Assembly (NCBI GenBank): GCA_013180625.2
Contig: SNVD02008142.1
Location: forward strand, 1 to 64,000
Origin: Boswellia sacra
Lineage: Eukaryota > Streptophyta > Magnoliopsida > Sapindales > Burseraceae
Length of the DNA: 64,000 bases
Reading direction: 5' to 3'
Shown piece by piece: positions 44,671-57,391 of this stretch; within the stretch, counting starts at the first letter, position 1, and every line of letters starts with the position of its first letter. Under the pieces are notes generated by a model. The model ran no database searches. It saw nothing but the letters and a program-made list of their open reading frames with translations, and was not told the DNA's origin. A program made the position numbers and the translations under genes.

Positions 44671-46489
44671 AGTTTTTAGCATCGTTGCCGAGAGAGGTAT
44701 AATTCGGCGTGCAAAATTATAAGTATTCCCTTTTTTTCATTTTAAATCTTAATCTTTTCTTTGTCGTGTGTTCATTTTTTCTTTTCTTTTTTTTTTTCAA
44801 ATTTTCATGAAAATTTGGTCACGCACATCTAGTGGTAGACTTGTTAGAAAAACATTATCTTCCTTAGAAAACATGGTTGACAATCAAGTGGAAAGGTTCA
44901 CGGATGAAAGGGACAATCGTTCCCAACAAAATGACCAAAACGAACCAATAACCCTCAGAGATTACATGAATCCGGTAAGGACTAGTGCACCATCTTGTGT
45001 AATTTCTGCTCCCAATGCAATCCATTTCAATTTCAAACCAAGTTTCATTCGACTTTTACTCACCTTTCATGGCCTTGATATGGACGACCCATACTCACAC
45101 TTAAAAATCTTTGAAGAGTTATGTAACTCCTACAATGACACAAATTGTAGCATAAACACTATTAAATTAAAGCTTTTTTCTTTTTCTTTAAAAGATGGAG
45201 CTAGAACATGGCTACAAAATTTGAGATCAAGTTCCACCAGTTCATGGAATGAAATGAAGCACCAATTTTTTTTAAAAAAAAATTTCCTACCCATATAACA
45301 AATTCTCTTAAAAGACAAATCACCACTTTCACTAAAAAATAAGAAGAAATCATTTACCAATGTTAGGATAGGTATAAAAAATTACTTACTAACTATCCTC
45401 ACCATGGTTTTGAAACTTGGAAAATAGTTGCCCACTTCTATGAAGGGTTAACACCTCAAGATAGGCAACTAGTGGAGCTAATGTGTAACAAACAATTTGA
45501 AGATAAAGACCCTGATGAAATAATTGACTACCTAGATTCATTAACAGACAAATCCCAAAATTATGACACTACTGGCACCTATGAAGTACAAAGTAAAGCC
45601 CCACCTTCGACATCCAATAGAGGCATATATAACCTTAGGGAAGACCATGACCTTCAAGCCAAATATAAATCCCTAGCTAAAAAAGTTAAGGCTTTAGAAA
45701 TGAAAAAAAAGTGGTCAATTAAATTCTATATAAGAAATTGTCTGTCATATTTGTAATGACAATGACCATCCTACTGATGAGTGCCCCCCCTTTGCCTGCT
45801 TTTAGGGTATGTCTCCATGAACAATCTAATGCCTTGAACACTTTCAAAAGGCCAAATCACAATCCATACTTACAAACCTACAATCTCAGTTGGAGAAATC
45901 ATCTAAATTTTAGTTGGAAAAATAACAATTATGTACAATCTTCACAAGTCTCTTTTCAAACACATCAAAATTTTTAAAATTCTCATGATCATGCATATGC
46001 TCCTCCTCTTAGGAAAGACCTTGAAGAAACATTGCATTTATTCACTACAAAATAAGAGACTTTCAATAGTCAAACTACTCAAACATTAGCAAATTTGTCA
46101 GACACTCTTACGAAATTTGCATCCACATTTAGCATCCAACAAAAAGGAAAATTTCTTTCTCAAACATTACAAAACCCCAAAGATCAATCTAACTCAAATG
46201 CGGGGAGTTCAAATAGTCATTATGTGGACCAAGCTAAATCAGTCATGGCCCTTCACAATAGTAAGGTTGTTGAAAAACACATTCCTAAACCTTACGAGAA
46301 AGAAAAAGAATCGATCTCTAAAGGTCAGGAAGAGGTTACCAACCCAACACTTAGCGAGGAAGAAACAAAATCCCCACCTATGCCTTCATTTCCTCAAGCA
46401 TTAGCCACACAAAAGAAATCAACCCACAATTCTGAAATTTTTGAAATTTTCAAATCGGTGAAGATCAATATTCCCTTACTAAATGTGAT
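44671..46489 (+). pseudogene. Element B leader and gag remnant (Athila-type)
   Basis: After the primer-binding site, a gag frame opens at about 44768: RDYMNPVRTSAPSCV, then the capsid-like FKPSFIRLLLTFHGLDMDDP, HLKIFEELCN, KLKLFSFSLKDGARTWLQNL and WNEMKHQFFLKK. After a frameshift it continues with HHGFETWKIVAHFYEGLTPQ, VELMCNKQFEDKDPDE and YNLREDHDLQAKYKSLAKKV. The zinc-knuckle region (about 45745-45800) is broken. The last words, FEIFKSVKINIPLLNVI, end where the LTR of element A3 is inserted. Several indels and stops show that it is dead. Confidence 0.88.
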
Positions 46490-47905
46490 TGATAGGTGTC
46501 TATTTATATATCATTTTCATATCAATTCCGTCTATGTTTCTTTGCTATATTCCTTGGTATTTTTATGTTTTTGTGTGGTTTTTGATGTTTGTAGGAGTTT
46601 TGGAGGAATTTGCACAAAATTGGAGTAAAACCCTTCATTTTCACCTCTACTAATCAACTAATTTCTCGGAGTTGATTGTATCGATATACAATTAACTGGA
46701 TAACATGCTATATACCATTAAAAAGCTCTCAAAGTCTATTTTTTGGAGAAATTTACGGTTCACGAATTTATGTAGTGTACCGAAAGTTGTGATAAAAATG
46801 GTATGAGAAGTGTATATTTGTAATTCCATATATCACTGTAGCATGTTATTAAATACGGGGCACTGTAGCAAGTTACTGTAGCAGAGTATTTAAACACATT
46901 TTAGGGTTTTATTTTCATAACTTGAAGAGGGGAAAACGTGGTAGAGGCTGCAGCTCTGGAATTCTTTCATCTTTGGAGTTCTTGAAGGAGAAAGAAGATT
47001 TGGAAAGAGGAAGAACTACAATCCATCTACAGAAGATTTTCAAAGGATTTGCTAAGTTCTTCCTTTCCCTTTCATTTTCTGGAATGTTCTATTGTATTGT
47101 ATTTACCATTCTTTGAACATGTGTAACTGAATCTGAATTGGTTGAGGGTGATTTCAAAGCCCTTGATATGGTTTTTGTGAGTTGATTGTGTAAGAAATTG
47201 TTATCCAATTCTCTAATTGAAGTTGTTTGCATTTTCCCATATCTAATGCTTATGATTGCTTGCTGATTGTATTTGGGGTGGCCAACTGAATATAATCTGG
47301 TTGTTGTCTATTGCTAGATTAGAAATCTTGATCCGTAATTGTCATGAATTTCAAATCATTAGTAGCAAAATTGTGATCAGAGATTGCAGTTGGAAAATAC
47401 AACCTAGGTTAAATAATCTAAACCTGTGTGATTATTACTTAGATCAACCTATCTTTCTTATCGTAATGCTTCCATTGAATTAAACTTAAAGAGCTTGTTC
47501 TAGATTGTTTAATGGATAGAGATTAAATAAAGAGCTTGTTTTATTTAACAACAAAGTAAGGAAAGATTGGGGTAGCAGAGCTTGTTGTTATCTACGATTG
47601 ATAACTTCAATGCTGTAATTGGATGACAATTCTACGATTAATTCGCAAATCTATATCTTATGGTAGAGAAGGATCCCTTAACCAGATTTTTCTCATTGAT
47701 CTTTCATTCAAATTAACTTATGTTTTGTTATTCTTAATTTGCATTCTTATTTCATTTAGTTAATCATTCAACAAAACCCCCCCTGTTTAGTTTATTGTTG
47801 CTGGAAAATAACAAATTCAATTAGAATCAATCCTCGTGGGAACGATATCTACTTATCACTTTATTACTTGTACGACTAGTATACTTGCTAGTTTTGAACG
47901 CATCA
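46490..47905 (+). repeat. Element A3 5' LTR (A-type), inserted in element B gag
   Basis: It starts TGATAGGTGTC within the gag frame of element B and ends AACGCATCA. It is 1,416 bp and closely similar to the A2 LTR at 11655-13078. The primer-binding site follows 6 bp later. Confidence 0.9.
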
Positions 47906-47911
47906 AGTTTT

Positions 47912-47928
47912 TGGCGCCGTTGCCGAGG
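47912..47928 (+). promoter_or_regulatory. Primer binding site of element A3
   Basis: TGGCGCCGTTGCCGAGG lies a few bases after the LTR end. It is the near-invariant site of Athila-type elements, held to pair with the 3' end of a tRNA (tRNA-Asp in described Athila elements). Confidence 0.75.
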
Positions 47929-48620
47929 ATTGATTTTCTAATCGATTTGTTATTTTGTTTTCATTGTTGATTTGTATTTTTTTTTTTGTTTTTCTTTTCT
48001 GATTGTTTGTGTTTAGGCGACATGGCAGTAAACTTCTAACAATTCAGTAGCCGATTTGAGCCACAACTACATTGGGGAGTAAATGAGGTAAGCACTTCGA
48101 ACATTGAACAACAACTTTCTGAGCTAACCTCTCTTGTGGAAAACATGGCTGTAGGAGATATGCAGAAATCTTATGCATGTGGGGTATATTCTACCATGGA
48201 GCATCCAATCGACATGTATCCAACTTTACAAGAAGAATATATGGAACGAGCCAATGCCATGGGTGGATTTCCAGAACAACCAAGGCAATGGTATGATCCC
48301 TTCTCTAATACTTACAATGCCGGATGGGGAGATCACCCTAATTTTAATTACTGGAATCATCAACCAATCGCCCCAAATGCCATACCAAATCGGCCACAAG
48401 GTTTTAATCAACCTAGAGTGCAGCAACCATTTCAAATGCAACCACCACCAATGCCACAACCAGCACCACAACCAGCTCCAGAAAACTCAGGTATGTCACT
48501 CCAGAATATTGTTAATGCACTTGCCACTAACACAATGCAATTCCAGCAGGAAACTGGGGCAAGTATCCAAAACCTGGCAAATCAAATAGGACAATTGGCT
48601 ACTAGCATTCTTTTGTTTTG
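47929..48620 (+). pseudogene. Element A3: truncated leader and gag C-terminus
   Basis: After the leader, a short gag piece reads EQQLSELTSLVENMAVGD, a decayed zinc knuckle (CGVYSTMEHPIDMYPT, with two knuckle Cys replaced by Tyr), GFPEQPRQWYDPFSNTYNAG, WGDHPNFNY, and a Pro/Gln-rich stretch. Most of the N-terminal gag is deleted. The sequence breaks off after NQIGQLATS near 48605. What follows looks like the 3' region of an Athila-type element, so pol and the cargo region of A3 are lost. Confidence 0.8.
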
Positions 48621-49355
48621 TTTAGGATGACAACAGAAGGAAGGGGAAAGTAAAAAAAAAAAAAAAGAGAGAGAGAGAGAGATAGAAAAAAGTTAAAGAA
48701 AAAAACAATTGTGGATACATTTGGTCTTGTAGCCTCTTTAATTTGAGCAATTAAGCCTGAGGGGTGCCTCAACACCTAATACATTAAGACCAACTGGTTT
48801 AAAAGCTATTGGCCCAAAGCTCTTTACATGGATTAAGGAGAAATCTTAAAGGGATTGAAAATTGCACTATCCATAAGTTTCTAAACAAAAAAAAAAAAAA
48901 AACATCGCCAACTCAAGTCGTTAAACTCGTAGGGTTATCTTAACACCTAATGCCTTAAGGCCAACTGGTTTGGGAGTCATTAGCATAAGGCTCGCCAAAT
49001 GGGTTAAAGATGCATTGTTTCAAAAAAATATATATATAAATAAAAATAATGATGAATGAATACCCCCTGCCTAAGGATGTTAGCCTTAACAAATATTAGA
49101 ACCGATATGACTTCTTTCTAAAAAGCCTTAAAGTCATGTGTCGACTTAACACACAAAAAATGTTTGTTAATATCTTGACTGAAGGATACATGAGTCATTT
49201 AAAAAAAAGAGAAAAAAATTGGTTGAGAGTTTGTTTATTTGGATAGAATCAAGGAGAGTGTAACAATGACTACCTTAGATGTAAAATTCTGTAAATCACT
49301 GTTAAATAATAACGCTTTAATTGCTAGGGACAAGCAATAAGCTGGTTTGGGGGTG
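48621..49355 (+). other. Element B 3' untranslated region and polypurine tract
   Basis: A non-coding 3' region. Two diverged copies of a unit containing AACACCTAATnCnTTAAGnCC and AACTGGTTT start at about 48769 and 48940. Poly-A and GA runs lie at 48652-48690 and 48885-48903. It ends TAGGGACAAGCAATAAGCTG, then GTTTGGGGGTG, the polypurine tract before the LTR, the same arrangement as before the element C LTR. Confidence 0.65.
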
Positions 49356-50231
49356 TGATGAACACTTAAATATATATACTTAATAAGAGCTTAATTGATC
49401 ATATTGTATTAATAGTGTCATTAAATTCCTTAACTTAAGCATATTTACTGTCTTTGTATCTTTTGAATTAACTTCATCTTAATTTTAATTTTTGTTACAG
49501 GTTCGGTAAAATAGGCATAACTTTTTATTTATTTATCAGAATGGTGCAAATCTTGATTTTTTGGAAAGTTGATTTAATTATCTACAAGATCATATTTCAC
49601 AAGCATTATGAAATTCGAGCTTTTAATGGACCAAAAATGGGCTTGAAGTGAACCTATCTGCAGTTTTAACCCGACCTGACCATGCCTCGATATTTTGACA
49701 ATATCTCTTGATATACATATCCATATCGTATCAATCAAGATGTTCTAGAAAGCTAAGAGAAATATTTACAACTTTTATGAAGACATGTGATCTAAATTCT
49801 AAATAATTTGATGCCGATATCGGTGGTCAAAATAAGTACACATGATGATCCAAATTGTCAACAAGATATTTTACAATTGTCCCCTTAGAGTTTAACAAGT
49901 TTACTCCTGAATGCATCTATAAATAGAGGTGCATTGTGACCCATTAGGGCGTCTTGGCTTTAACTGGGATCTCTTATTATTATGTTTTCTCTCTTGTGTT
50001 TTGTTCTCTTAAAGTTATTAATAAATCATTTTCTTTTTGCAATTGATTTTCTTTCCTTCATAATGTCTTGCTAAATTCTTTTTTGCTAAGGTGAAAGGTG
50101 AAACCATTGATATGAGAATAAGGATTTTTTAACGCTTGACATGTGCTTAATAATCATAATCTTATGTTATTTATTTTATATGTTTTATATTTATTTTCTT
50201 AATCAATTTTGACACCACTCGTGAAGTGGAG

Positions 50232-51317
50232 ATGTGCATGGGTATGGTATAGTATGGTATCGCCATACCATCCCCCTACCCTCCATAGGTCGGGTTTTAA
50301 TTTTTTATACCATATCATACCATTCTTGAATACAATATCATACCACATCTTCGTATAGTAAGGTAGGGACAGTATGGTACAGTATTTTCGGGTGGTCAAC
50401 CAAATTGATCAAAATTTGGATAATGTTTTACCATTTTTTTAATGATTTTAAAGCTTTATTTATAGCTTTTTTTTTTCAAGTTTTTGATCCTTTGAGTTCT
50501 TATTTTGACATTATTTAATATTATGATTATTAAATTTTGTACCAAATAAAAAATCAAGCAATAACATTTATTTAACAATACAAATAATCAAGCAACTACA
50601 TATTCCATAACAACACAAATAATCAAGTAAACAACATATCTATAACAACACAAAAATATCAAATAACTAAATATTCGATAACAACACATATACTCAAGCA
50701 ATTAAATATCCATAACAACACAAATAATAATTAAATATCCATAACAACACAAATAATAAGTAACCACATATCCAAATCTTCCACAAAGTTTCAACCTTCA
50801 AGTCCAACATTTAAATCTTACAAAGTTTCAACTTCCAATCTAGTACAAATTTAAAAAAATAAAAAAATAAAAAAAATAAATTATAATTCGCTTAGAAAGA
50901 TAATAATTAATAAATATATTAAAATTTAAAAAGAATGACAAAAGAAAGTTAGAAATAAATATTACAATAAAATTATTGAAATTATCTTAAACTTTCCATG
51001 GTTAGAGATTTAGGGTTATCAACCTTTTCATTATATACTTTATTAAAGTATATAAGACTCACAAATACATATTAAACATAATCAATTATATCATTACACA
51101 TGGCATAATTTTTAATTTTTGAAAAAAGATATGGTATGGTGTGGTGTTTTTGGGTTTTTTCAAAAATACCCGTCACCATACCATACTGTGAGAGGTTTTC
51201 AAAATTTTTACCATACCATACTATATCGTATTCTTTTCTTATACCCTACCCTACCTCTATCATATCATGGCGGGTATGTCGGGTTCGGGGGGTTGGGCGG
51301 GTACCATGTCCACCCCT
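50232..51317. mobile_element. Non-autonomous hAT-like element in the B 3' LTR
   Basis: The 1,086-bp insert begins ATGTGCATGGGTATGG and ends CCATGTCCACCCCT. It is flanked by perfect 8-bp repeats AAGTGGAG (50224-50231 and 51318-51325). The sister LTR has the empty site at about 43987. The ends are rich in GGTATGGTAT words and the middle carries a string of TAACAACACAAATAATCAAG-like tandem units (50575-50770). No transposase is present. Confidence 0.85.
50575..50770. repeat. Short tandem repeats inside the hAT-like element
   Basis: Imperfect units of the form CATAACAACACAAATAATCA recur about six to seven times with variable spacing. Confidence 0.6.
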
Positions 51318-52001
51318 AAGTGGAGGTCTTGATCTATTGTAGACAATCCTTAGCACATCAAATGCTTGGATCATTTCTTGATATCGTATGATTCTTTCTT
51401 ACCGACGCAATTCTAGAAACTTTTATTTGTTGTAGACATATGGTAATTGACACATTAGATACTTGAATCCATTTACAGAAAGTGGTATAAATATTAGAAA
51501 TAAAACAAATATAATTCATATAACTAAAATAGACTTAAATGACATATCTTCCGATTAAAACATCATTGATGTATGGATTCTAGTTGAGTTATAATTGGGT
51601 TGTTTTTCCTTATTTGATATATCAAGGACGGATCCCCTAACCTTAACTTTCATTATTATTGTATTAATTCTTCTTACTTGTGTATTTTAATTATTCTCGT
51701 TTATTGCTTATGAACTTATTCTTTTATTTGCTTTGATAGATTTTACCAATTACTTCTATGGATGGTCTTACCATCCTTTTAGTTTTGTTTTACATTTGAA
51801 TGATCGATAGTACCGCCTACTATCTTTAATTATATTTGTTAACATTATCTTGTTATTTATTTACATTATTCATATGTTATTCTTTCGTTCTATAGTTTAT
51901 ACCGTTAAATTCCCTTTCTCATTGATCGATCCCCGATTTTATTTTATTTATTACTTCGATACTCTTATACATACGAGATAATCTTAGTTTTATATGTATT
52001 A

Positions 52002-52651
52002 CCGACTGAGTCATTTTACCACTCGTAGTCATCAATCAACCAACTAAAAAAAGATTCGCAAGAAAAACTTCCTAATGGCTCCATCCTCCGCATCATATAT
52101 TTATCCCTCAAATTATCCAAGAAAGCATTCTCAACTGACGTAAGAAGAGAAGATAACGCCGAATTGAGGTGATATTCTAATCTAACAATTAAGGCGTAAT
52201 TTCAATTTGAATTATAATCGTAGTTCGTAGACCATTATAATTAGACAAAAAGTTAAAATGCTCTGGTTGTGTAATCTTAAATAGCCTTTTTTTTTAAGGA
52301 TAACTGTGTCAAACATATCATTGAAATGATTAGATTTTTTTTTATCTAATTAAAGTATTGAAAAAAAACTCACCTTAATATATTTTTTTTTCGAAATAAT
52401 TTTTAGTTAAGGAGGTTTTATAAAAGCACTTTGGAAGAAACAATTGGGAGACCAAACGCAGCTTAGCGTTAACAGTTAACTTCAACCAAATTGCAGGCGG
52501 AGGCAAGAACAAAAACAAAAGCACTTTTAAAGTGAATTCACAAACATATGTACAAACTCCCCTCATAACAAGATCCAAGGTGAAACCCAAGTAAAAGCGG
52601 CGTTACATTCCGTCTAAGTTTATCATTCCATATCCATTCTATTCGGTGAAG

Positions 52652-52654
<3 letters not shown>
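52002..52654. other. Region between element B and EMC2
   Basis: AT-rich on the left, with no coding signal. The last 200 bp is presumably the EMC2 promoter and leader; no clear TATA box was identified. Confidence 0.4.

Positions 52655-52686
<32 letters not shown>
52655..52686 (+). repeat. (GA)n microsatellite abutting the EMC2 start codon
   Basis: Sixteen GA units end at the ATG. Such tracts in plant 5' leaders often bind GAGA-binding (BBR/BPC) factors, but here that role is only a possibility. Confidence 0.85.
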
Positions 52687-52690
<4 letters not shown>

Positions 52691-55600
52691 TGACGAAGAC
52701 AGAGGAGACCCAGTTGAACAGGTTAGAAAACCAAGTTGATAATGGCGGAGGAGGCGCCTGGGAGTATCTTTGCTTAGTGAAAAAGCTCAAGGTGAGGCGT
52801 CCTGAGAAGGTCTTGAAGCATGGTTTGTCCATCTTGAACGACCCCAAGAAGCGATCTATACTTGGCCCGGATGGTGAGTTATTTTTGTTGTTCCAATTCA
52901 CTTGTTCCCTTCGCTTGTAATCGATTATTTTACTTTGACTCGGATTGGATGAAAAAGTTTGGCGATTTTTTCAATTGGGTTTGTGGGGTTGAATCGTGAT
53001 TTTTGAATTGGATTTGAAAAGGAAGCATATTGGAGTTTTAAAATGTTTGCTTGAGGTATCGGTTTTTTGATTTGATTGATTGGTTGTGTGTGATATTAAG
53101 GCCTTCAAACTTGATTGGATACGGTTGATCGTGAAAAGGGGTGGATGAGTTTTGTGGTGGGTTCTTTTTTTCTTTTTTTTTCTTTTTTTTTTTTGTGTTT
53201 TGGAGAGTTAGAACTTGAAGGGATTCTCTACCCAGTGGTTGTAAATTTCTTTTTTTTAATTGGTCAAGTTTTTGGACTATACTAATTGAATTTTAAGTGA
53301 TCAAGATTTTGTTATTAACCGGTATAATTTGTTAAGAAGACGAGTTGTTGTTAGAAAGACTAATTGGCTTGTAAAACATTTGATGAGAAATATATGGTGA
53401 AGGTCAAAGAGAATAAAGAAAAAGGAGACGGGAGAAAGAATCTTTTGCCTTTTAAGCTCTTTATAGATTTAGTATCTTCTGGAGTACTTAGATGAATATG
53501 ATTTAAAATAAAAAATGGTGAATTGTTAAATGAAGCTTAGAGGCTGCTATGATCAATCTGTATTTCATTACATTGTTTTCTGGTGCAGAATTGTGATTTT
53601 TAGAGATGGGCCAAATGCCAGGTTTTATTGATTTTCTATTAAAAATTGCTTCTTTAATTGTGCATGTTCATAATTTATTTGCCTGCAAGTTGCTCCTAAT
53701 TGTTGTACTGCTTGTCATCTATCAGAAAATACTTATAACTTACGAATCCATATTTTTTGATGTAGAATGGACTCTGTATGAACAAGTATCAATTGCAGCT
53801 ATGGACTGTCAATGCCTTGACGTTGCAAAGGTTCAATTTTTCTCTTTTTAGTTTTGCCTTTTTTGGGTTGCTTTTCAAACTCCTTTTGTTGCCTTCTTTT
53901 GACAGGAAACTTATTATATTGTCATTGCCTTGATTTTGCATTTCTCCAACTTATATATTATGCTTGCTAGTTTATTTATTTATTTTATAATATTCCGTCT
54001 TGAAGTTGAATCAATTTGGCTTTGACACTTTTTGCAGGACTGTATAAAAGTTTTGCGAAAGAAATTTCCAGAGAGCAAACGAGTTGGTGAGTTAAATAAC
54101 TGTTGACCAAATCTTACATCTGCTTGCCCTAGTTTGTCTGGGAAAATTTAAGCCATGCGTAACCTTGACTATGCATGTCATTTTTAAGTGATGAATGATG
54201 TATTTTCATAGCCTATATGGCAAGTTAATTCCCTACTTTATGATGTTGGCATAGCCTTGGAACGGCTCTACTAAGAATACATACCTTTTTAAAACTCTGA
54301 AAGCTACTGTAGCCCTCATTTTTGCTATAGTCATTCTTCTATAAAAATCTTTACATAATCAAGCTGAATGCTCTGATAAAATGGGCTGACTAGCTGAGCA
54401 TCACAGAAATGGTCAAAGCTACAGACCAGTTAGGAAGGTGTTTATAGACACAGTTAGTCACTTATCAGTTCTTGAATTGTAACATTTGCATGCATCACAG
54501 GAAGGTTAGAGGGGATTCTGTTTGAAGCAAAGGGAATGTGGCCAGATGCAGAAAAAGTCTACTCAAGCCTTTTAGAGGATAATCCACTTGATCAAGTAAA
54601 TTTTGTAACTGATTCTCCTTGAATGAGTTTATGTTTCTTGAAAGAATGGATTCTATTGATTGTCCTGTTCTTTTTCTATGTGAGAAAGATATAAAATGTT
54701 ATTTTTTGAAGAGTAAAAGAAGTGTTTTGTGACTAACAAGTTGATTTCTCTGAGATAGGTATTACATAAAAGGAGGGTAGCTGTGGCAAAAGCACAAGGC
54801 AATCTTTCTGGAGCCATAGAATGGCTTAATAAATATCTTGAAATGTGAGGCAATTTTCTCAAGCCTTTTCCCTTCCTGTTTCTGATAGTACATAGAAAAA
54901 AAAAAAATTGAGGCTAAGTTGTTGACCCCCCCTACTCCCCTTCTCTTCACTAGATTTATGGCAGATCATGAGGCCTGGAGAGAACTTGCTGAAATTTACG
55001 TCTCCTTGCAAATGTGAGTGTTCTTCCATCTCCACACCAACTCTATTTTGTGCCCTTCTTTATGTCTAGTGTTCCTTCTTCATATTCTTTGATAAGTCTT
55101 TTGTTTGTTAAATCAGGTACAAACAAGCAGCTTTCTGCTATGAGGAGCTTATACTATCACAGCCTACTGTTCCACTTTATCACCTAGCCTATGCTGATGT
55201 AAGTGCCTGCTTCATTTCTTGTCAAGTTGTGTTCTGTGATCAAGACCACAACCAGACAAATGTGCTTATATATTTTAGTACTTTATCAATCCTTGAAGTA
55301 GAGAACAACTTTTTTATGCTAATTTTAGTGAGTGGAGGCAAAGCCGGTTCCATCTTTATTGAATTATGCTCTCCGTGTTTGTGGATTAATTATCTATTGT
55401 CTGATGAGCTTGCTTTTTATAATTTTTTTTTTTTAATTGTTGTTAATATTTCATGTTTTTTGCTGTCCAGAGCATTTCTCCACACACACCCACATACACA
55501 AACAGAAAATAGATACTTAAACTAGAAGCTTTTTTGTTTTCTCCGGCATACTAGTTTGAAGGCTTCAATTACAAGCATTGTTTCCTTTTAGAAACTAGGG

Positions 55601-57391
55601 GTGTGCAAATTAACCCTATCCGATCCGACCCGATCGGGTTGATCGGGTTTTTATCGGATTATTCATGAAGTGTAACCCGAAATCGGGTATAATTTATCGG
55701 GTTTTCTTCAAATCGGGTTAAAATCGGGTTTTACAGAAGTAACCTGATTTAACCCGACCGATATATTTATTTTTTAAAACTTTCTTCTTGTCCACGTGTC
55801 GCAATATGACTAATGTAGAGCCCATCTTACCATGAACCTTGCCTCACCAGAACTCTTATATAAATACAACTTTATACAGAAACCCTACATCAAATTTAAG
55901 TTCACCCTAATTGCTAAAAATGAAATTGCTGATCTGCTTGCCTCCTGCAAACTTCAGCTCGCTTCTTTCTCCTCCCCTCAATAGATTATGGGAAACTACG
56001 AATAGAACACTGATAAAGTAGAGTCTCACCTGCTGAAGAGTGCTAAGAGAAGCTACCTTAGCTTTAACAGCAACAAGATCATCGGCAAGCTTTTTGTTCT
56101 GTTTCTCCAACTCTGCGTTCAAGCTATGTGCCTTATCCAACTCAGTCTTCAAAGCCAAAACCTCAGCCTGCAAGTCTTTGACCAGATTGTTACTAGAACC
56201 TCCTCTGGGGATTTGGGTTTGTTCAACACCAGGGACGTCCTTGTACTCTTTGTAGTAGGATTAGTCTTTCCATGTGGAGGCCCAGATACTGCTCTTGCTT
56301 TCGGTGCGGGTGACAAAGACACGACAAGCCGTTTTGTTGCTTTGGTGTGTTCTTGGCTGTAGAATTTTGTCTAAAACGAGATACGGTTGACATGGTATTG
56401 ACGAGCTTGCATTCAGATTTTTACATATATTGATTAATTTTATATGTTGAAGTCAGATTTTTACATATATTGATTGATTTCGTAGGTTGAAATCAGATTT
56501 TTACATATATTGATTGAATCTTCCTCTTTTTTTCGGTATATTGAATGAGTTTGCAGCTATCAGAATTTTTGCTATATTAATTGATTCATATTGAATTCTT
56601 ACCTGATTTCTTCAACCCAATTAACCCGACTAACCCGATCAACCCGAAGTGACGGGTTACATATCGGATTGTATTTTATAAAAACCCGATCACGGGTATT
56701 AAATTATTGAACGCGATGGTGCATCGGGTTAGATCGGATTTTGTAAAACCCGACGCGACCCGTGTGCATCCCTAGTAGAAACTTAACTAAAATGCTATAT
56801 CTATCCGTGTAAAATGCAAGTCTAAACCTAACACATGGTTCTTTGGATGTTTACTTGAACAGGTATTATACACAATAGGTGGACTAGAAAACCTTCAATC
56901 AGCGAAGAAATACTATGCATCCACTATAGACCTGACTGGGGGCAAAAACACCAGAGCACTTTTTGGAATTTGCTTGGTTAGATTTTTTTTTTTTTTTTTT
57001 TTTTGTGGGCACACTTGCTCTTCAAGATGCATATTATGCGCATAAAATTACACGCAGTTATAGTTGTGTGTGCATTAGAGTGATGTATATGTCTGCTAGG
57101 CACTTGCTTTTCTATGTTGGCATCCAAATGATTATTTAAGGTCATCTGTTGAGAGCTCTCTTTTGTTGTTTTTCATTTCATATTTACCAACCTGCATGAC
57201 TAATTTCCAATCCTGGCTTCCAGTGTACCTCCGCCATAGCACAACTTACAAAAGGACGGAACAAGGAGGATAAGGAGAGCCCGGAGCTACAATCTTTGGC
57301 AGTGGCTGCATTGCGGAAAGACTACAAGCAGAGAGCTCCTGGAAAGCTCCCTCTGCTTACTTCTGCCTTGCAGAGTTTGAAAATTTCATAA
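52687..57391 (+). CDS. EMC2: EMC2 (TTC35), ER membrane protein complex subunit 2, 9 exons
   Basis: EMC2 is the cytosolic TPR subunit of the complex that inserts tail-anchored and multipass proteins into the ER membrane. CDS: 52687-52873, 53766-53830, 54038-54086, 54501-54595, 54759-54844, 54954-55013, 55117-55198, 56863-56976, 57224-57391, totalling 906 nt, 301 residues. All introns are GT-AG and phase is kept at every joint. Landmarks are AWEYLCLVKKLKVRRPEKVL, EWTLYEQVSIAAMDCQCLDV, LEGILFEAKGMWPDAEKVYS, AVAKAQGNLSGAIEWLNKYL, DHEAWRELAEIYVSLQMYKQ, QPTVPLYHLAYADVLYTIGG and ENLQSAKKYYASTIDLTGGK, which make up the TPR helices. The length equals that of known plant homologues and no lesion is seen. 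Intron 7 (55199-56862) holds a hAT-like insertion. Confidence 0.95.
55597..56775. mobile_element. hAT-like element in EMC2 intron 7 with captured gene fragment
   Basis: The 1,179-bp insert starts AGGGGTGTGC and ends GCATCCCTAG. It is flanked by the 8-bp duplication TAGAAACT (55589-55596 and 56776-56783). Both ends are dense in CGGGTT/AACCCG words. No transposase is present. The middle (55907-56390) is non-repetitive, less AT-rich, and carries a piece of a coding gene on the minus strand. Confidence 0.85.
55990..56392 (-). pseudogene. Captured coiled-coil gene fragment inside the hAT-like element
   Basis: On the minus strand an ATG at 56392 opens MSTVSRFRQNSTAKNTPKQQ. After frame changes a Ser/Pro/Lys-rich part follows, then an open heptad-like stretch, DLQAEVLALKTELDKAHSLN and AELEKQNKKLADDLVAVKAK. 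It ends at STLQQ, where CAG/GTGAGA resembles a 5' splice site, so the piece may be a first exon plus the start of its intron. The parent gene is not identified with confidence; it appears to be a coiled-coil protein with a basic low-complexity N-terminus. It is unlikely to be expressed as a functional protein. Confidence 0.6.

Larger units (their letters stand above)
49356..52001 (+). repeat. Element B 3' LTR (interrupted by a hAT-like element)
   Basis: It starts TGATGAACACTTAAATATAT and matches 42618-44670 throughout, apart from the insertion at 50232-51317. The right border near 52001 is judged from the end of similarity and is uncertain by a few bases. The bases beside the element (TTGAC left, CCGAC right) give only a poor target duplication. 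Confidence 0.82.

Noticed and set aside
48226..48471. A Trp-rich minus-strand frame
   Set aside because: Antisense of the gag Pro/Gln-rich region of element A3.
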